The position numbers were made by a program, and so were the translations under genes. The notes beneath the pieces are model-generated. The model searched no databases. It was given only the letters and a program-made list of their open reading frames with translations, and had not been told where the DNA came from. From Pseudomonadota bacterium (GTDB lineage Bacteria > Pseudomonadota > Gammaproteobacteria > Steroidobacterales > Steroidobacteraceae), in contig JAKBBE010000054.1 in assembly GCA_021826035.1 (NCBI GenBank), positions 1 through 13,665 of the forward strand: a DNA stretch of 13,665 bases, given 5' to 3'. Positions 6,975 through 13,665 of the stretch are shown here, in pieces. Each line of letters begins with the position of its first letter. Position 1 is the first letter of the stretch.

Positions 6975-8144
6975 ATGGCTCGCGCACGCCCGGCCCGCCT
7001 GCAGCACATCGCCGGCATCGGTGTCGACCGGATGGGGGCCCTCGCGGATGCCTCGGGCCGGGATTTCCTGCGCCTGGAGAACCTCGACACCGACATCCCG
7101 CCGGATCCGGCGGCCATCGAGCGCACTCGCGCCGCCGCCGGCAACGACGCCGATAACAGCTATCTGCCCTTCGTCGGCCAGAGGCGCCTGCGCGAGAGTG
7201 CTGCTCGGCACGTTGCGCGTCTGTCGGGCGTGCCGTATAGCGGCGAGCGCAACTGCCTCATCACGGCCGGCGGACTGTCCGGCATCCTGAATGTGCTGCT
7301 GGCCACGGTCGAAGTGGGCGATGAAGTCATCGTCACCGACCCGACCTACGCCGGGCTCATCAACCGCATCCGCCTCGCCGGCGGCGTGCCGAAGTTCGTG
7401 CCGTTCGAGTTCACACCGGGCGGGCTGTGGCGCCTCGACCCCCAGGCACTGCGTGCGGCAATCGGGCCGAAGGTGACGGCGATGCTGCTCATGTCGCCCG
7501 CGATGCCCTGCGGCGGCTACCTCGAGCAGAGCGACTGGGCGGTGGTCGCCGAGCTGTGCTCAGCGCATGATCTCACCCTCATCCTCGATGCGGCGATGGA
7601 GCGACTGCTGTTCGACGAGCGAGCGCTGATCCATCCGGCGGGCCTCCCGGGCATGGCACAGCGCACGATCACCGTGGGCTCCTGCGCCAAGGAACTGCGC
7701 ATGATCGGCTGGCGGGTCGGGTGGGTGATCGCCCCGGAGAGCTACATGCCCGACCTGGTCGCGGTCAGCCTCGCCAACGTCGTCGTCCCGGTCGGCATCG
7801 CACAGGATGCGGTCGCGACGGCATTGGAGAATTCCGCGGACGGACTCGCCCCCTATGTGCGGGAGCTGCAGAGCCGCCGCGACGCGCTGGCGCGTGAGCT
7901 CTCCGGCCTGCCCTTCGGGCTGCCCGCCGGCGGCTGGTCGCTGCTGCTGCGCGCCTCGGACTTCGGCATCGATGGCACCACCCTCTCCACGCGCCTGCTC
8001 GAGCAGGGCGTGTGCGCCACGGCGATGGCCGGTTGGGGCGAGACCCACGGCGCGCAGTACATCCGCTTCGTCTTCGCCAACGAGCCGGCGTCGCGCCTGG
8101 CGGGCCTCGGCGCGCGCGTGCGCGCCGCGCTGCGGTCCGACTGA
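6975..8144 (+). CDS. Fold-type I PLP-dependent aminotransferase (class I/II), variant cofactor site
   Basis: This is a 389-residue cytoplasmic PLP enzyme that should move an amino group between an amino acid and a 2-oxo acid. Visible landmarks are a phosphate-loop TAGGLSG (97-103), DPTYAG (122-127), the cofactor aspartate D205 and the Schiff-base lysine K239 in SCAKEL. GWR follows with R247, and R364 in YIRFVFA is the likely alpha-carboxylate-binding arginine. Two usual PLP contacts differ. The NPxNPTG motif reads SPAMPCGG, putting Met177 at the aspartate aminotransferase Asn194 position. DAAM puts Met208 where Tyr225 normally sits. From memory, a subfamily with SPSMPSG and DAAMERIL-type motifs exists, so this is probably a lineage trait rather than decay. 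AAGGA (6963-6967) is 7 nt before the ATG and fixes the start. The substrate is unknown. The gene is divergent from the receptor gene and convergent with the protease gene. Confidence 0.88.
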   Translation: MARARPARLQHIAGIGVDRMGALADASGRDFLRLENLDTDIPPDPAAIERTRAAAGNDADNSYLPFVGQRRLRESAARHVARLSGVPYSGERNCLITAGGLSGILNVLLATVEVGDEVIVTDPTYAGLINRIRLAGGVPKFVPFEFTPGGLWRLDPQALRAAIGPKVTAMLLMSPAMPCGGYLEQSDWAVVAELCSAHDLTLILDAAMERLLFDERALIHPAGLPGMAQRTITVGSCAKELRMIGWRVGWVIAPESYMPDLVAVSLANVVVPVGIAQDAVATALENSADGLAPYVRELQSRRDALARELSGLPFGLPAGGWSLLLRASDFGIDGTTLSTRLLEQGVCATAMAGWGETHGAQYIRFVFANEPASRLAGLGARVRAALRSD

Positions 8145-8171
8145 GACGCGGCGCCGTCCGGCGCGGCATGC

Positions 8172-8194
8172 GGGGCGCAGGAGCTCTGCGCCCC
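8172..8194. terminator. GC-rich hairpin between convergent aminotransferase and protease genes
   Basis: GGGGCGCAG (8172-8180) and CTGCGCCCC (8186-8194) form a perfect 9-bp stem around a GAGCT loop. It lies between the stops at 8144 and 8200, so it can terminate both directions. A smaller stem, GCGCCG/CGGCGC, lies just before it (8151-8164). No T run follows on the plus strand. Confidence 0.55.
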
Positions 8195-8199
8195 TCCCC

Positions 8200-10590
8200 T
8201 CAGAACGGCATGCCCGGCGGAATCCGCGGCGTCGCGTCCTGCAACTGCGCGCGCAGCAGCGCCGGATGAGTCAGCACCTGCGCCATGCTGCGCTCCCAGG
8301 CCGCCGTATCGCCCGTGCCCTGGCTGGCGGCGAAGCGCCGCGCGATGCCGGCCAGCCGATCCGCGATGAGCGCCGCCACATCTGGCGATGTGTGCCGGTC
8401 GCTCACGGTCCGCGCGAGCGTCATCAGCGTGCGATAGGCGATCCGGCGGCCGACGGCCCCGTGCACGCCATCGACCGTGGCCGCAAGGAGCCGATTGAGC
8501 AGCTCGCCGAGACCGGGCAGCCTGGAGTCCGCCTGGTGCTGCTCATAGACCCGCGTCAGACGCGAGGGCGCGAGCAGCGCGTTCAGCGTCACCTGCGCGG
8601 CGACGTCGGCGGCAACCAGCGGATCGAAGACTGCGCCACCGGCGTTGGCGAACACTTCCTGGTCGAACTGCGGGTTGCGCGCACCGTGGATGCCGTAGGA
8701 GAGCTCACTCAGCAATCGCGGCGGCACCGTCAGCTCGCGCGTAGAGAGCGTCTCGAGCAGGGCCGCGATCGCCGCATTCTGTTCGCGCGCGCCCACGGGG
8801 CGGGCCGGCGGATGCGGGTGACCGTTGATGGCGTAGTTGTAATCAACTCCGCCGACCAACTTCGCCGCTGCGACCGCCTCGTACCGCTGCAGCAACCACA
8901 CCAGCACGAACTGGCGCCGCAGATCGGCAAGTGGCTCATCCGGCAGCAGCACCTGGTTACCAAATCGATCGAGCGCGATGCGCCGCACGGCCATCATGTG
9001 CCGTAGCGCGACGACCGGATCCGGCCCGTCATCCCAGAGACTCGCCCAGGGCGTCGGGGAGGCTGGCGAGCGGGCATCGGTATCGGTGATGTAGCGCGCC
9101 CCGGAGGCCACCATCGCGTCCGCGAGTGTGCTGTCGTAGTGCCGGAGCGTCTGTCCCGGCGGCGGCTGGCCGTACAGCCACTTCACCGTGAACAGGTCCC
9201 AGCTGCCAAGGCCCGTCGCATACGCCTGCGACAGATCGATGCGGCCGTCTTTCACGAGGATGCGCGGCCCAGGGTAATCCATCACCGAGGCCCGGTGCTG
9301 GGTGCTGCCGGTGAAGTTGTGACTGAACCCGAGCGTGTGACCCACCTCGTGGGCGGCGAGCTGGCTCAGGCGCAGCAGCGTCTCGCGCACGGGATCATTC
9401 GGACCTCCGGTGTTGTCGTACTTCGTGCCCACCAGCGCGTGGAAGATGCGCATGTCCTGGCGGACGCGCAACGAGCCGAGCACGGCGACGCCGCGCACGA
9501 TCTCCCCGGTGCGCGGATCGACGATGCGCTGCCCGTAGGACCAACTGCGGGTCAGGCGGTCGTCCCAGAACACGACGTTGTAGCGCACGTCGTTCGGACT
9601 GACGCCCTTCGGCAGCACCTTGACCTGGAACGCATCGACGTATCCGGCCGCCGCGAATGCCTTGGCCCAGTAGCGCACCCCGCGCAGCAGGGCCGCACGG
9701 ATCTGCGGCGGTGCGGACCGGTCGATGTAATAGACGATGGGCTTGCGCACGCGCGAGCGGGCGCGGTCGGGATGGATCTTCTGCAGCCGGTACCGTGTGG
9801 CGTATTCGTGAAAGACCCGCTGCCCGAGCGGCGTGGTGTAGTCGTAGACCTCGATCGGCTCGCCGCCGGCGCGGATGTCGTACGGATGGGGGATGTAGCC
9901 CGGCGGCGGCAGCCTGATCAGCGAGGAACGCACCACGAAGCTGACCTTGTGCGGATCAGGCGCGACACCGCGCACCGCCGCGCCCGGGTTGCTCGAGGCG
10001 AAGGTCTCAAGCGCCGCGAAGGCAATGTTGTCGGGGAAATCCTGCACCGAACGCAACATCGGCGCGCTCAGCGACGGCACCAGCTTGAACGCCGCCCCGC
10101 CGCCGGCATCGAGCTGCCGGGCGAGATGCATCACGTCCTGGGTGAGAAACGGCGCGATGTCGATCACCACGCTGCCATCGGGACGGATGCTGACCGGCCG
10201 GGTCATCCAGACCACATCGACCGGGAAGCTGGCGGTCACTCCCTCACGCTCATCGGCGGGGCCGCCAACGGCCCGGAAGCGCGGATTCTCAAAAGCGATC
10301 GCGACCTCGGTGCCGATCCGGCGGAAATCGAGCAGCTGCGTGGGCCCATCGAGTCCCCGGTCGAGGGTGATGTCGGCCGAGCCGAGCCCGGTCTGCAGCG
10401 AGGTCGCGTAGAGGTAACGAGCGTAAATGCCATCCGCCTTCGGGGGTGGCAGCGTCAGCAGAATCCGCCCGTGCACTGTGTCGACGCGCACCGGCAAGAG
10501 CCCCTCGGCGCCCGCCGGCGCAGCCCGCAGCGCCACCAGGGCGCACACCACCATCACGAAGCGGCCAAGGGCCGCAAATCGCTGTTGCAT
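8200..10590 (-). CDS. Secreted zinc-dependent metalloprotease (DUF5117/DUF4953 type)
   Basis: This 796-residue exported protein is predicted to hydrolyse peptide bonds in the periplasm or outside the cell. Residues 1-29 form a signal peptide ending near APAGAEG. The N-terminal part, with TGLGSADITLDRG (67-79) and a VVIDIAPFL stretch (141-149), matches the DUF5117 region of this family. The middle has RKPIVYYID, DVRYNVVFW and SLRVRQD. The metzincin zinc site HEVGHTLGFSH occupies residues 414-424 (ligands H414, H418, H424; base E415). A Met-turn, SVMDYP, has M437. I chose the ATG at 10590 because AGGGGAG (10606-10600, minus strand) lies 9 nt before it; an in-frame ATG at 10611 has no better site. 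The gene lies 140 bp after the RibD-like gene on the same strand and may have its own promoter. Natural substrates of this family are poorly known. Confidence 0.92.
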   Translation of the reverse strand: MQQRFAALGRFVMVVCALVALRAAPAGAEGLLPVRVDTVHGRILLTLPPPKADGIYARYLYATSLQTGLGSADITLDRGLDGPTQLLDFRRIGTEVAIAFENPRFRAVGGPADEREGVTASFPVDVVWMTRPVSIRPDGSVVIDIAPFLTQDVMHLARQLDAGGGAAFKLVPSLSAPMLRSVQDFPDNIAFAALETFASSNPGAAVRGVAPDPHKVSFVVRSSLIRLPPPGYIPHPYDIRAGGEPIEVYDYTTPLGQRVFHEYATRYRLQKIHPDRARSRVRKPIVYYIDRSAPPQIRAALLRGVRYWAKAFAAAGYVDAFQVKVLPKGVSPNDVRYNVVFWDDRLTRSWSYGQRIVDPRTGEIVRGVAVLGSLRVRQDMRIFHALVGTKYDNTGGPNDPVRETLLRLSQLAAHEVGHTLGFSHNFTGSTQHRASVMDYPGPRILVKDGRIDLSQAYATGLGSWDLFTVKWLYGQPPPGQTLRHYDSTLADAMVASGARYITDTDARSPASPTPWASLWDDGPDPVVALRHMMAVRRIALDRFGNQVLLPDEPLADLRRQFVLVWLLQRYEAVAAAKLVGGVDYNYAINGHPHPPARPVGAREQNAAIAALLETLSTRELTVPPRLLSELSYGIHGARNPQFDQEVFANAGGAVFDPLVAADVAAQVTLNALLAPSRLTRVYEQHQADSRLPGLGELLNRLLAATVDGVHGAVGRRIAYRTLMTLARTVSDRHTSPDVAALIADRLAGIARRFAASQGTGDTAAWERSMAQVLTHPALLRAQLQDATPRIPPGMPF

Positions 10591-10667
10591 CGGTTCGTTC
10601 TCCCCTGCCAACCCGGACCCGGCGCCGCCGCGACTCGATCGGGCAGCGTCTGTTCATATTCTCGCTG

Positions 10668-10691
10668 GCCCGGCCGCGCAGCGGCCCGGGC
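10668..10691 (-). terminator. GC-rich hairpin after the RibD-like gene
   Basis: GCCCGGCCGC (10668-10677) pairs with GCGGCCCGGGC (10681-10691) through ten base pairs, one bulged C and a GCA loop. It lies downstream of the RibD-like stop (10731) and upstream of the protease start. It could end the RibD-like transcript or sit in the protease leader. There is no T tract. Confidence 0.35.
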
Positions 10692-10704
10692 ATCGTGCCC
10701 CATC

Positions 10705-10710
10705 ACTATA
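10705..10710 (-). promoter_or_regulatory. Possible -10 element for the metalloprotease gene
   Basis: TATAGT on the minus strand matches five of six -10 consensus bases and lies in the 140-bp gap before the protease gene. No good -35 is seen 16-19 bp upstream. The leader would be about 108 nt and contain the hairpin at 10668-10691. The same hexamer is found before the last gene of the window. Confidence 0.28.
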
Positions 10711-10730
10711 CCCCGATCGGCCCGCCGCGC

Positions 10731-11435
10731 TCAGCCCGCCGGGGCATTCTGCAGCCGATAGCGCAACCACACCGCGCCACCCTCAAGCACCTCACAGCTC
10801 TGGAGCTGCATCCCCGTGAGCGGTGCCCGCACGCCGCTCTCGGCTGCCCCGGAATCAAACACGCTCGGGGCGCCCTCAGCGCCATCGAGCGCCGGACACA
10901 CCGCCAGACTCACCTCATCGATCAGCCCGGCGCGCAGGAACGCGCCGTTGACATGTCCGCCGCCCTCGATCAGCAGTCGCTTGATGCCAAGTTCGCGGTT
11001 GAGGAACTCGAGCGCCGCGCGCAGATCGAGCGAGCGCTCGCCGGCGAAGAAATAGGACACCCCGTCCGCGCGCAGTCCCTCGAGGTGCGCATCAGCGACC
11101 TGCGTGCCCAGCACCACGACGATCGGGTCCCCGCCGATGTCCGCGCGACCCCAGGCGATGCGCCCGTGCGGATCAAGCACGACTGCGAACGCCGCCGCCT
11201 CCCGCCGGGCAAGCCAGGGCTCGCGCGGATAGGAGCGCGCGCCGCTCGAGCGGTACCCCGATGACTTGGCGAACTCCGCTCCGGTGACCCGCCCAATCAA
11301 CCAGGCATCCCCGCCGAGCCGCTCGTGCAGACGCTCGAAGAGCGTGCCTCCGTCGCGGGTCTGCGGTCGCCAGCGGCTGTGCAGGATCCGGCCATCGACA
11401 CTCGCGACCATGTGGCAGATCACATACGGCTTCAT
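10731..11435 (-). CDS. RibD C-terminal domain protein (dihydrofolate reductase-like fold)
   Basis: This 234-residue protein belongs to the RibD C-terminal/dihydrofolate reductase-like family, NADPH-dependent reductases that include the pyrimidine reductase step of riboflavin synthesis. The N-terminal VICHMVASVDGRI (5-17) and the nucleotide-binding LLIEGGGHVNGAFLRAGLIDE (154-174, in two parts) are typical, with the AVCPALDG segment following. It lacks the deaminase domain of bifunctional RibD, and no other riboflavin genes are nearby. A role in another reduction, or as a paralogue, is therefore as likely as riboflavin synthesis. GGAG about 9 nt before the ATG supports the start at 11435. It is divergent from the LemA gene and lies upstream of the protease gene on the same strand. 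The family is secure, the substrate unknown. Confidence 0.88.
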   Translation of the reverse strand: MKPYVICHMVASVDGRILHSRWRPQTRDGGTLFERLHERLGGDAWLIGRVTGAEFAKSSGYRSSGARSYPREPWLARREAAAFAVVLDPHGRIAWGRADIGGDPIVVVLGTQVADAHLEGLRADGVSYFFAGERSLDLRAALEFLNRELGIKRLLIEGGGHVNGAFLRAGLIDEVSLAVCPALDGAEGAPSVFDSGAAESGVRAPLTGMQLQSCEVLEGGAVWLRYRLQNAPAG

Positions 11436-11647
11436 GACAGTGCTCTCCGCTTCGCGCTCCGCCAGCGATTTAAGCCGTCACGGAGCGTCTGCGCAAGCCG
11501 ACACTCCAGCACCCTCAGCAGCTCTGGGCCGGGACAAAGTGTTAGCCCCCGCACAATTCCGAACGCACGCGCTGGCCTCGCGCAACGATAACTCGTATGA
11601 GTGTCACCTGCTTCGCTCCGCGCTGCTGCGGACAAACGGATCGACCC

Positions 11648-12217
11648 ATGATCGGCGTTACAGTCTTCGCCGCAATGGCGGTTCTCCTGATCGCCTATGC
11701 GCTCACGCTCTACCGGGGCCTTAACCGCACCCGCCGCTCGCTGGCGCGCGCCTGGTCGAACCTGGAGTTCTCGTGGGCCCGGCGCGACGGGGACATTAGC
11801 CGGCTGCTCGAGCTCTGCGAGCACAGCGCGCCGGCGGAGCCCGACACCCTCGAGCGCCTGGTCGCCGCCCGCGCAGCGCTGCAGAGCGCCCGCAGCAAAC
11901 GCGACGTCGCCGCCGTGAGCGCCGCGGAAAGCGCCCTGCGCGGCGCACTGAGTCCGGTCTACGCGATCGCCGCGCGCAACCCACATTCATACGCCGAGTC
12001 GCTCCTGCGCGCCCTGCGCTTCAGGATCCGCGCGCACGAGCGCGCGATCTGCGCACACTGCGAACGCTACAACCAGGCCGCTGATGCGCTCAATGCGCGC
12101 ATCGATCTGCTGCCCGATGCGCTGATCGCCGGTTTGTGTCACTGCGCGCCGGTTAGCGCACTCGACCTCGGTGTACCCGGCGCTGACATCGAATTGAATC
12201 TCGCCTTCAGCAAGTAA
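11648..12217 (+). CDS. LemA family membrane protein
   Basis: This is a 189-residue protein with one N-terminal membrane helix (about residues 4-22, VTVFAAMAVLLIAYALTLY) followed by an alpha-helical domain. RAWSNLEFSWARR (34-46) corresponds to the conserved LemA start of the soluble domain. RYNQAADALNARIDLLPDAL (140-159) is the second LemA signature, with AGLCHCAP and then DLGVPG. LemA proteins are envelope proteins of uncertain function, and this length is usual. I chose the ATG at 11648 because the protein then begins with the membrane helix. A weak CGGA lies 7 nt upstream. The alternative ATG at 11597 adds 17 residues with three cysteines before the helix. It is followed after 47 bp by the EAL gene on the same strand, so the pair may be co-transcribed. 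No TPM-domain partner gene is present. Confidence 0.82.
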   Translation: MIGVTVFAAMAVLLIAYALTLYRGLNRTRRSLARAWSNLEFSWARRDGDISRLLELCEHSAPAEPDTLERLVAARAALQSARSKRDVAAVSAAESALRGALSPVYAIAARNPHSYAESLLRALRFRIRAHERAICAHCERYNQAADALNARIDLLPDALIAGLCHCAPVSALDLGVPGADIELNLAFSK

Positions 12218-12264
12218 GCCCCTCGCACTGCCGCTTGCGCGGCGTGCGGCCGAGAACCCCGAGC

Positions 12265-13071
12265 ATGTCCCACGTCCCAAACCAAACCGGCTGCCGTATG
12301 TGCCGAGAAGGCGGCGTTGCGCCGGAATTCACCATGGCCTTCCAGCCCATCGTGGACATCGCCCGCGGCAGCGTCTTCGCCCACGAGGCGCTGGTGCGCC
12401 CGCTCGGCGCTGGCGATGCGCACGAGGTCTTGAGTCGCATCACCGACGATAACCGCTACGCCTTCGATCAGGCCTGCCGGGTCAAGGCCATCACGCTGGC
12501 CGCCCGCCTCGGGATGCGCAGCCTGCTCAACATCAACTTCCTGCCGAACGCGGTGTACCAACCGGCTGCCTGCATCCGATCCACCCTGGAGGCCGCCACG
12601 CGCAGCGGCATGCCGCTCGAGCAGATCGTCTTCGAGGTGACCGAAGACGAGCGCTCGCGCGATGCGGCGCACCTGCGGGCGATTTTCACCGAATACAAGC
12701 GGCACGGCATGCGCACCGCGATCGATGACTTCGGGGCCGGTCACAGCGGACTGAACCTGCTCGCGCAGTTCCAGCCGGACATCATCAAAATCGACATGGC
12801 GCTCACCCGCAACATCCACACCGACCGCGTGCGGCGCGTCATCACGCACACGATCGTGCAGATGTGCGAACAACTCGACATCACGGTCATCGCCGAGGGG
12901 ATCGAGTCGCTCGAGGAGGCGTTGTGCCTGCGCGAACTGGGCATCACGCTGCAGCAGGGCTACTACTACGCACGGCCCGCGCGTGAGGCGCTGCCGCCGG
13001 TCAGCGCCCAGGCCCTGCGCGCGGTGCACGCGCAGTTCGAGGAGCATCTGCTGAGGCAAGCGGCCTCCTGA
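12265..13071 (+). CDS. Stand-alone EAL domain protein, probable c-di-GMP phosphodiesterase
   Basis: This 268-residue soluble protein is almost entirely one EAL domain, which cleaves cyclic di-GMP to pGpG using two metal ions. The catalytic set is complete: E41 in EALVR, N91 in NINF, E124 in FEVTE, D154 and D155 in DDFGAG, K175 in IIKID, E211 in AEGIE and Q231 in QGYYYARP. It has no GGDEF, PAS, membrane or receiver domain. The only additional part is a short N-terminus with a CRMC pair (C10 and C13). The ATG at 12265 was chosen over a TTG at 12235 and an internal ATG at 12298, since it keeps the leader with the CxxC. Its ribosome binding site is weak. The gene follows the LemA gene by 47 bp. 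It should be active; any control probably comes through the N-terminus, a partner or expression. Confidence 0.9.
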   Translation: MSHVPNQTGCRMCREGGVAPEFTMAFQPIVDIARGSVFAHEALVRPLGAGDAHEVLSRITDDNRYAFDQACRVKAITLAARLGMRSLLNINFLPNAVYQPAACIRSTLEAATRSGMPLEQIVFEVTEDERSRDAAHLRAIFTEYKRHGMRTAIDDFGAGHSGLNLLAQFQPDIIKIDMALTRNIHTDRVRRVITHTIVQMCEQLDITVIAEGIESLEEALCLRELGITLQQGYYYARPAREALPPVSAQALRAVHAQFEEHLLRQAAS

Positions 13072-13579
13072 GCGCTGCGCCGCTGACGACCCAGCGCGGC
13101 AGGCCCGCGCGCGCCTTGTGCACCGGCCGTGCGATCCGTCCGCCGGCCGAACCGCGCCGCAGGACACGCACCCGGCCGCGCCTGAATCACCAGTTCAGAC
13201 AGGCACTTAGGCGCCGCATGGGACAGCGCGGCGGCGCATGATTATGTAAAGTAGATGAGCGGTCTGTCCAGGCCGCCCGCGGCGTGAATTCGAACCGATC
13301 GCGCACCCGAGCTACTGCTCATTGCGAGCTACGCGTCCAGGGAGTCGGTCACGGTTTTGATTCCCTCCTCCAGACCGCTGCGCTATAGTCCGCGCAAACA
13401 CCAAGACGAACGAGGCCCTGCAAGCCCGGCCATCGCCCCCGGCGGACGATTGCCGACCGAAAAAAATTCAGCGGATGACGGTCACACAGGGGATCCGGTA
13501 GGGGATCAATCACGCGACGGCTCGTTCGCCGCGCCGGCGGGACGATCGGGCGTCGTGCTCAGTCCAGGGGAGCATTCAG
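13072..13579. other. 508-bp gene-free region before the last gene
   Basis: No convincing gene is found here. The first part (to about 13220) is GC-rich with small imperfect stems and no clear terminator for the EAL gene. Around 13241-13257 there is an AT-richer patch with GTAAAGTA. TATAGT at 13384-13389 is a candidate -10. The later part has an A7 run (13460-13466), a GGGGATC direct repeat (13489-13495 and 13501-13507) and a small stem (13542-13556). The gene's ribosome binding site follows. No riboswitch class was recognised. Confidence 0.5.
13384..13389 (+). promoter_or_regulatory. Possible -10 element for the last gene
   Basis: TATAGT matches five of six -10 consensus bases. TTGATT at 13357-13362 resembles a -35, but the 21-bp spacing is too long; at 17 bp the hexamer is TTCCCT. 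If used, the transcript would have an unusually long leader of about 185 nt before the ATG at 13580. Confidence 0.33.
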
Positions 13580-13665
13580 ATGCATCGCAGTAAGACTCTA
13601 GCGCGTTGGACTCTCGCATCGCTGTGCGCCATCGGCACGGCGGCATTGCCGGCCACGGCGCTGGC
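13580..13665 (+). CDS. Exported protein, N-terminal signal peptide only (cut by window end)
   Basis: Only 28 complete codons are visible. AGGGGAG at 13566-13572 lies 7 nt before the ATG and is the strongest ribosome binding site in the window. The peptide MHRSKTLARWTLASLCAIGT, followed by AALPATAL, is a typical Sec signal peptide with a basic start, a hydrophobic core and a small-residue end. The mature protein lies beyond the window, so its function cannot be read. A periplasmic, secreted or outer-membrane protein is expected. A long leader precedes it. Confidence 0.7.
   Translation, partial: MHRSKTLARWTLASLCAIGTAALPATAL

Noticed and set aside
5978..7156. 392-codon plus-strand frame over the receptor start and the aminotransferase start
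   Set aside because: Low-complexity Arg/Gly translation without recognisable domains. It crosses two real genes and their promoter region.
9139..10761. 540-codon open frame on the plus strand opposite the metalloprotease
   Set aside because: It is antisense to a gene with a clear family, signal peptide and zinc site. Its translation is rich in Arg, His and Gly without domains, as expected from the high-GC opposite strand.
11432..11986. 184-codon minus-strand frame over the RibD-like/LemA divergent region
   Set aside because: It overlaps the LemA coding region antisense and just touches the RibD-like start codon. No domain or signal was seen.
12139..13167. 342-codon minus-strand frame opposite the EAL gene
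   Set aside because: The EAL frame has every catalytic motif in order. The opposite frame has none and runs past both gene ends.
13286..13296. tRNA T-loop-like sequence GGTTCGAATTC on the minus strand
   Set aside because: The flanking bases do not form a T stem, and no acceptor, D or anticodon arms can be drawn around it.
13357..13593. 78-codon plus-strand frame starting at TTG in the last intergenic region
   Set aside because: Poor start, no ribosome binding site, low-complexity product, and it overlaps the well-supported start at 13580.

Overview
The window is GC-rich, densely coded bacterial chromosome. A large TonB-dependent receptor with an N-terminal signal peptide shows a Gram-negative, most likely a proteobacterium. 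The receptor style, the secreted zinc metalloprotease of the DUF5117/DUF4953 type, the LemA and EAL proteins and the base composition suggest a gammaproteobacterium near the Xanthomonadales/Nevskiales/Steroidobacter group. That placement is inference only. I see no tRNA, rRNA, insertion sequence, CRISPR array or phage gene, and no stretch with clearly foreign composition.

Layout, left to right. (1) The C-terminal part of a sodium:solute symporter (1-567, +) converges on a two-gene minus-strand unit: a PuuP-like APC permease (2910-1561) followed 25 bp later by an AcuC/HDAC-type deacetylase (1535-594). (2) An acetamidase/formamidase family gene (3005-3937, +) diverges from that unit. The candidate promoters of the two directions overlap. 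(3) A perfect 15-bp-arm palindrome separates the amidase from a convergent TonB-dependent receptor (6631-4070, -). (4) A 343-bp divergent region separates the receptor from a fold-type I PLP aminotransferase (6975-8144, +), which lacks two usual cofactor-contact residues. (5) A strong hairpin separates the aminotransferase from a secreted zinc metalloprotease (10590-8200, -), with a RibD-C reductase-like gene (11435-10731, -) upstream of it. (6) Divergent from the reductase are a LemA-family membrane protein (11648-12217, +) and, 47 bp later, a stand-alone EAL phosphodiesterase (12265-13071, +). (7) A 508-bp gene-free stretch leads into the start of an exported protein cut by the window edge (13580-13665, +).

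How the genes may work together. The first half looks like a nitrogen/carbon scavenging locus. A polyamine-type permease and a deacetylase share a transcript, and they face an amidase; deacetylation and acetamide hydrolysis would both release acetate. The receptor, aminotransferase and secreted protease could handle peptides or amino acids, but only proximity supports that. The LemA-EAL pair is a separate envelope or c-di-GMP signalling unit. No single obviously new system was found. The best leads are the permease-deacetylase-amidase cluster, the variant aminotransferase and the LemA-EAL pair.
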